NCBI GenBank assembly: GCA_003030745.1
Contig: PYVG01000022.1
Coordinates: 1 to 18,584, forward strand
DNA from: Pseudidiomarina aestuarii
Lineage (GTDB): Bacteria; Pseudomonadota; Gammaproteobacteria; Enterobacterales; Alteromonadaceae
Reading direction: 5' to 3'
Length of the DNA stretch: 18,584 nt
Part shown: in pieces, positions 17,116 to 18,584 of the stretch
Layout of the letters: each line of letters starts with the position of its first letter
How positions within the stretch are numbered: the first letter of the stretch is position 1
Notes under the pieces: generated by a model
Told to the model about the DNA's origin: nothing
Seen by the model: the letters and a program-made list of their open reading frames with translations, nothing else
The model's database searches: none
Made by a program: the position numbers and the translations under genes

Positions 17116-17149
17116 TTTTAATCTATTTCATGACTAATCGGATCACTTC

Positions 17150-18421
17150 ATGACCATGGACTTAGAATTCGACCGACACCATATCTGGCATCCCTACACC
17201 TCTTTCAAGAACCCGCTCCCCGCCTATCCGGTCGTTGCTGCGGCAGGCTGTGAACTCAAGCTCGAAGATGGACGCCAGTTGATTGATGGGATGTCGTCGT
17301 GGTGGGCCGCAATTCATGGTTACAATCATCCCGTCCTGAACGCTGCTGCGCATGGTCAAATTGACCAAATGAGCCACGTCATGTTCGGAGGTATGACCCA
17401 TCAACCTGCTATTGATCTCTGCAAGCAATTAGTCGCCATGACTCCTGCGGAACTCAATCGGGTGTTTTTGGCCGATTCAGGTTCAGTATCCATAGAAGTC
17501 GCGATAAAAATGGCCGTGCAATACTGGTTCAGTCGTGACCTTCCGAACAAAAATCGACTCGCAACCATTCGCGGCGGCTATCATGGGGATACCTTCGCTG
17601 CCATGTCGGTGTGTGATCCCGTCAATGGTATGCATGCCCTCTTCCAAGGCAGCCTGCGCGAGCAATTGTTTGCTCCCATTCCGCAATGCTCACCGACCGA
17701 CGAGTGGAATCCGGATGACCTGGACGCCCTGCAGCAACTCCTTGAGACGCACCAACATGAATTGGCTGCATTGATACTCGAGCCCATCGTTCAAGGTGCT
17801 GGTGGTATGCGCTTTTATCATCCGCATTACTTAGCTGGCGCTAGAGCCCTTTGCGATCGCTATCAAATACTCCTGATTGCGGATGAAATCGCGACTGGAT
17901 TTGGTCGAACGGGTCGCCTCTTCGCATGCGAACACGCTGCGATCACGCCTGATATCCTCTGTGTTGGCAAAGCCCTGACCGGCGGCTATCTCACCCAAGC
18001 TGCGGTCATTACCACGGATGACGTCGCCCTCACTATTAGTGACGGTCCGGCTGGCGGCACCTTTATGCATGGTCCGACGTTCATGGGAAATCCGCTCGCT
18101 TGTGCGATTGCGAGTGCAAATTTGCAGCTGTTAGCCACCGGTGATTGGCAGCAGCAAGTGGCTGCCATTGCAACACAACTCGCACACGAGTTGGCACCTG
18201 CACGCTCCTCGAAACGCGTCGCCGATGTGCGAGTCTTTGGCGCTATTGGCGTGATTGAAATGCACGAGCCGGTGGATGTGGCGCAAACGCAACGCCAGGC
18301 CGCAGAACTGGGGGTATGGATCCGGCCATTTGGACGACTCATTTATGCAATGCCGCCCTTTGTGATTTCATCGACGCAATTGAGCCAACTTTGTCGCGCA
18401 ATGGTCGCTGTTTCTGCTTGA
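17150..18421 (+). CDS. bioA: Adenosylmethionine-8-amino-7-oxononanoate aminotransferase
   Basis: BioA is a class III PLP aminotransferase that makes 7,8-diaminopelargonic acid from 8-amino-7-oxononanoate, with S-adenosylmethionine as amino donor. Key features are HIWHPYTSF (11-19), the substrate-site [13 protein letters not shown] (49-61), and [14 protein letters not shown] (141-154) with PLP-stacking Y144. D245 lies in [16 protein letters not shown] and the Schiff-base lysine K274 in [12 protein letters not shown]. Using the ATG at 17150, Y144, D245 and K274 take exactly the E. coli residue numbers, which supports this start over the ATG two codons later. Length is 423 residues against 429. 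The ribosome site is weak (GGA about 8 bases upstream). It is divergent from bioBFCD and separated from it by the operator region. Confidence 0.96.
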   Translation: MTMDLEFDRHHIWHPYTSFKNPLPAYPVVAAAGCELKLEDGRQLIDGMSSWWAAIHGYNHPVLNAAAHGQIDQMSHVMFGGMTHQPAIDLCKQLVAMTPAELNRVFLADSGSVSIEVAIKMAVQYWFSRDLPNKNRLATIRGGYHGDTFAAMSVCDPVNGMHALFQGSLREQLFAPIPQCSPTDEWNPDDLDALQQLLETHQHELAALILEPIVQGAGGMRFYHPHYLAGARALCDRYQILLIADEIATGFGRTGRLFACEHAAITPDILCVGKALTGGYLTQAAVITTDDVALTISDGPAGGTFMHGPTFMGNPLACAIASANLQLLATGDWQQQVAAIATQLAHELAPARSSKRVADVRVFGAIGVIEMHEPVDVAQTQRQAAELGVWIRPFGRLIYAMPPFVISSTQLSQLCRAMVAVSA

Positions 18422-18445
18422 GTTGTGCGCAAAGCAAGGTAACAT
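18418..18445 (+). promoter_or_regulatory. Possible asnS promoter
   Basis: TTGAGT (18418-18423) and TAACAT (18440-18445), each 4 of 6 to consensus, are 16 bases apart, with the -35 box overlapping the bioA stop. The start would lie near 18452. The 76-base bioA-asnS gap shows no hairpin terminator; a GGAG lies about 12 bases before the asnS ATG. Confidence 0.3.
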
Positions 18446-18497
18446 AGCCACTTCATTCGTTTTTTTGTCATTTATTCACTATGGAGTTGGTTGGCTA

Positions 18498-18584
18498 ATG
18501 TCCTTCGCTACTGTTGTCGATGTGTTATCGGGGAAAGTTGCCGTTGGTGATGAAGTAACCGTGCGTGGCGGGGTCCGTACCCGC
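18498..18584 (+). CDS. asnS: Asparaginyl-tRNA synthetase, N-terminal fragment (partial)
   Basis: The first 29 codons encode MSFATVVDVLSGKVAVGDEV and then TVRGGVRTR. This matches the beginning of AsnS, a class IIb aminoacyl-tRNA synthetase that charges tRNA-Asn. E. coli AsnS begins MSVVPVADVLQGRVAV and continues VTVRGWVRTR. The visible part is the first strand of the N-terminal OB-fold anticodon-binding domain. The gene is cut by the window end. Residue 25 is Gly (codon GGG, 18570-18572) where AsnS and AspRS nearly always have Trp (TGG). A single T-to-G change 12-14 bases from the end would explain it, so an edge sequencing error is likely. Confidence 0.88.
   Translation, partial: MSFATVVDVLSGKVAVGDEVTVRGGVRTR

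Noticed and set aside
17130..17153. Seven-codon frame (MTNRITS) whose stop overlaps the bioA ATG, considered as a coupling leader peptide
   Set aside because: No ribosome site precedes it and such a short frame is expected by chance.
17986..18342. 118-codon minus-strand open frame inside bioA
   Set aside because: Cys/Ser/Ala-rich antisense translation typical of a shadow frame; bioA is complete on the other strand.

Overview
This window looks like core chromosome of a marine-type gammaproteobacterium, most likely in or near the Idiomarinaceae (Idiomarina/Pseudidiomarina). That placement is an inference. It rests on the very close similarity of PurB, PpsA, HtpX and BioB to the E. coli proteins, together with a leucine dehydrogenase, a class II DAHP synthase, a short DUF1338 protein and mid-range GC. 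No tRNA, rRNA, CRISPR array, insertion sequence, phage gene or attachment site was seen, and no gene-free stretch reaches 300 bases.

Left part (1-3455): the 3' portion of purB is followed one base later by roxA, the ribosomal protein L16 arginine hydroxylase. A small convergent gene of unknown function (tentatively DUF4826) overlaps the end of roxA. A divergent intergenic region with a strong palindrome then leads into a leucine dehydrogenase gene, which ends in a clear bidirectional terminator.

Middle part (3505-12132): this section centres on phosphoenolpyruvate and 2-hydroxyglutarate. ppsA (PEP synthase) and ydiJ (D-2-hydroxyglutarate dehydrogenase) form a likely operon on the minus strand. 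ppsR, the kinase/phosphorylase that controls PpsA, is divergent from ppsA. Convergent to ppsR lies a pair reading leftward: a class II DAHP synthase, which consumes PEP, followed by a DUF1338 protein related to 2-oxoadipate dioxygenase/decarboxylase. The DUF1338 family reaction makes D-2-hydroxyglutarate and YdiJ removes it, so the two genes could form a 2-oxoadipate to 2-oxoglutarate route.

Right part (12197-18584): htpX, a membrane zinc protease, has a good match to a heat-shock sigma-32 promoter. It is followed by the biotin locus in the E. coli arrangement: bioB-bioF-bioC-bioD tightly packed on the minus strand and bioA divergent on the plus strand. The control region between them holds a degenerate BirA-type operator that overlaps a consensus -35 box for bioB. 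The window ends 29 codons into asnS.

No obviously new system was found. The items most worth a second look are the DUF1338/YdiJ pairing, a family of AGTGAAT tandem heptamers placed next to stop codons (one inside a 50-base nested inverted repeat), the htpX and biotin control sites, and anomalies at both window ends that look like sequence or assembly edge errors.
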